DNA of 64,000 nt, from NCBI GenBank assembly GCA_016718345.1, contig JADKDN010000001.1, positions 257,001 to 321,000 on the forward strand, in the 5' to 3' direction. The position numbers and the translations under genes are program-made. The notes below the pieces were generated by a model. The model was given only the letters and a program-made list of their open reading frames with translations, did no database searches and had not been told where the DNA came from. Each line of letters starts with the position of its first letter. Within the stretch, counting starts at the first letter, position 1. Of the stretch, positions 63,683-64,000 are shown one piece after another. The stretch is from Flavobacterium sp. GTDB taxonomy: Bacteria; Bacteroidota; Bacteroidia; Flavobacteriales; Flavobacteriaceae.

Positions 63683-64000
63683 CTCGTTTTATTTTTCAGA
63701 TTGACTCTGATGTAGTCAAGAACATCCTCTCAAAATCAGATAATATAAAAGTTGTTGATGTATCAGATACAACATCAGAACTTTGTGTTGTTTATTTTAG
63801 TAGTAATGAATTGTATTATCCCAACACAGAATATGCTTTTCAGAATGCTATTGAAAAAAGAGATAAATACGAATGGATTAATACAAAATATCCTGGAGCT
63901 AAGCGTCACATTTTTGTTCGAGATATTCAAAAGCAATGGTATATGGAGGGGGTGTCAATTAAAAATAATAGTCCTGAATTACTTGTAAATTATCTAGATG
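63670..64000 (+). CDS. Unknown protein in glycan cluster, 3' end outside window
   Basis: ATG at 63670 overlaps the end of the preceding glycosyltransferase by 13 bases in another frame, a common operon overlap. The 110 visible residues begin MENLARFIFQIDSDVVKN and include ELCVVYFSSNELYYPNTEYA and WINTKYPGAKRHIFVRDIQ. I do not recognise the family. Context suggests a glycan-modifying or glycosyl-transfer role. Confidence 0.55.
   Translation, partial: MENLARFIFQIDSDVVKNILSKSDNIKVVDVSDTTSELCVVYFSSNELYYPNTEYAFQNAIEKRDKYEWINTKYPGAKRHIFVRDIQKQWYMEGVSIKNNSPELLVNYLD

Noticed and set aside
63752..63988. 78-residue plus-strand open frame at the right edge
   Set aside because: It lies in another frame inside the gene that starts at 63670, which has better composition and an operon-type overlap.

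Overview
The window is a piece of a low-GC Bacteroidota chromosome, almost certainly a Flavobacterium or close relative. The evidence is a SusC/SusD locus, a very large surface protein with a type IX secretion (T9SS) C-terminal signal, promoters of the TTTG-N18/19-TAnnTTTG type, almost no Shine-Dalgarno sequences, and the flavobacterial gene orders TPR-mpl-radC-HAD, rarA-rhomboid-rlmB and rplQ-carA-eno-gltA. I see no tRNA, rRNA, CRISPR array, transposase or prophage gene.

Layout. 1-2.1 kb: the end of a CNNM/CorC-type membrane protein and obgE. 2.1-12.5 kb (minus): one gigantic repeat-rich T9SS-secreted protein of about 3,450 residues, broken into many frames. 12.7-20 kb: housekeeping genes (TPR protein, mpl, radC, YjjG-like HAD phosphatase, a secreted unknown, rarA, rhomboid protease, rlmB). 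20-25.8 kb (minus): a four-gene SusC/SusD operon with two extra surface lipoproteins, ending in a strong terminator. 25.9-27.7 kb (minus): a small Omp85-like outer membrane protein. 27.8-45 kb: the fused str-S10-spc-alpha ribosomal superoperon from rpsL to rplQ, with no tuf gene in it. 45-51.4 kb: carA, eno, gltA, two adjacent amidinotransferase-fold hydrolases (DDAH-like and CtlX) and a CoA-binding protein. 51.4-53.5 kb: a sodium/solute symporter and a VanZ-like protein. 53.7-64 kb: a surface polysaccharide (O-antigen or capsule) cluster with a Wzx flippase, a Wzy-like polymerase, glycosyltransferases and several acetyltransferases, running off the right edge.

The strongest feature of the window as a whole is its error pattern. 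Single-base indels, usually in short homopolymers, break genes that cannot be lost (rpsD, infA, secY, rlmB, obgE, rplX). In obgE and radC three deletions each cancel, so the reading frame survives but 10-20 residues are nonsense. I read this as unpolished sequence and not as biology. I therefore annotate each broken gene as one gene across its breaks.

I did not find a convincing new defence or mobile system. The best candidates for undescribed biology are three compact RNA hairpins inside the ribosomal superoperon (before rpsH, rpsD and rplQ), which look like autoregulatory leaders; the giant adhesin-like protein with a recent 0.8-kb internal duplication; and the acetyltransferase-rich glycan cluster.
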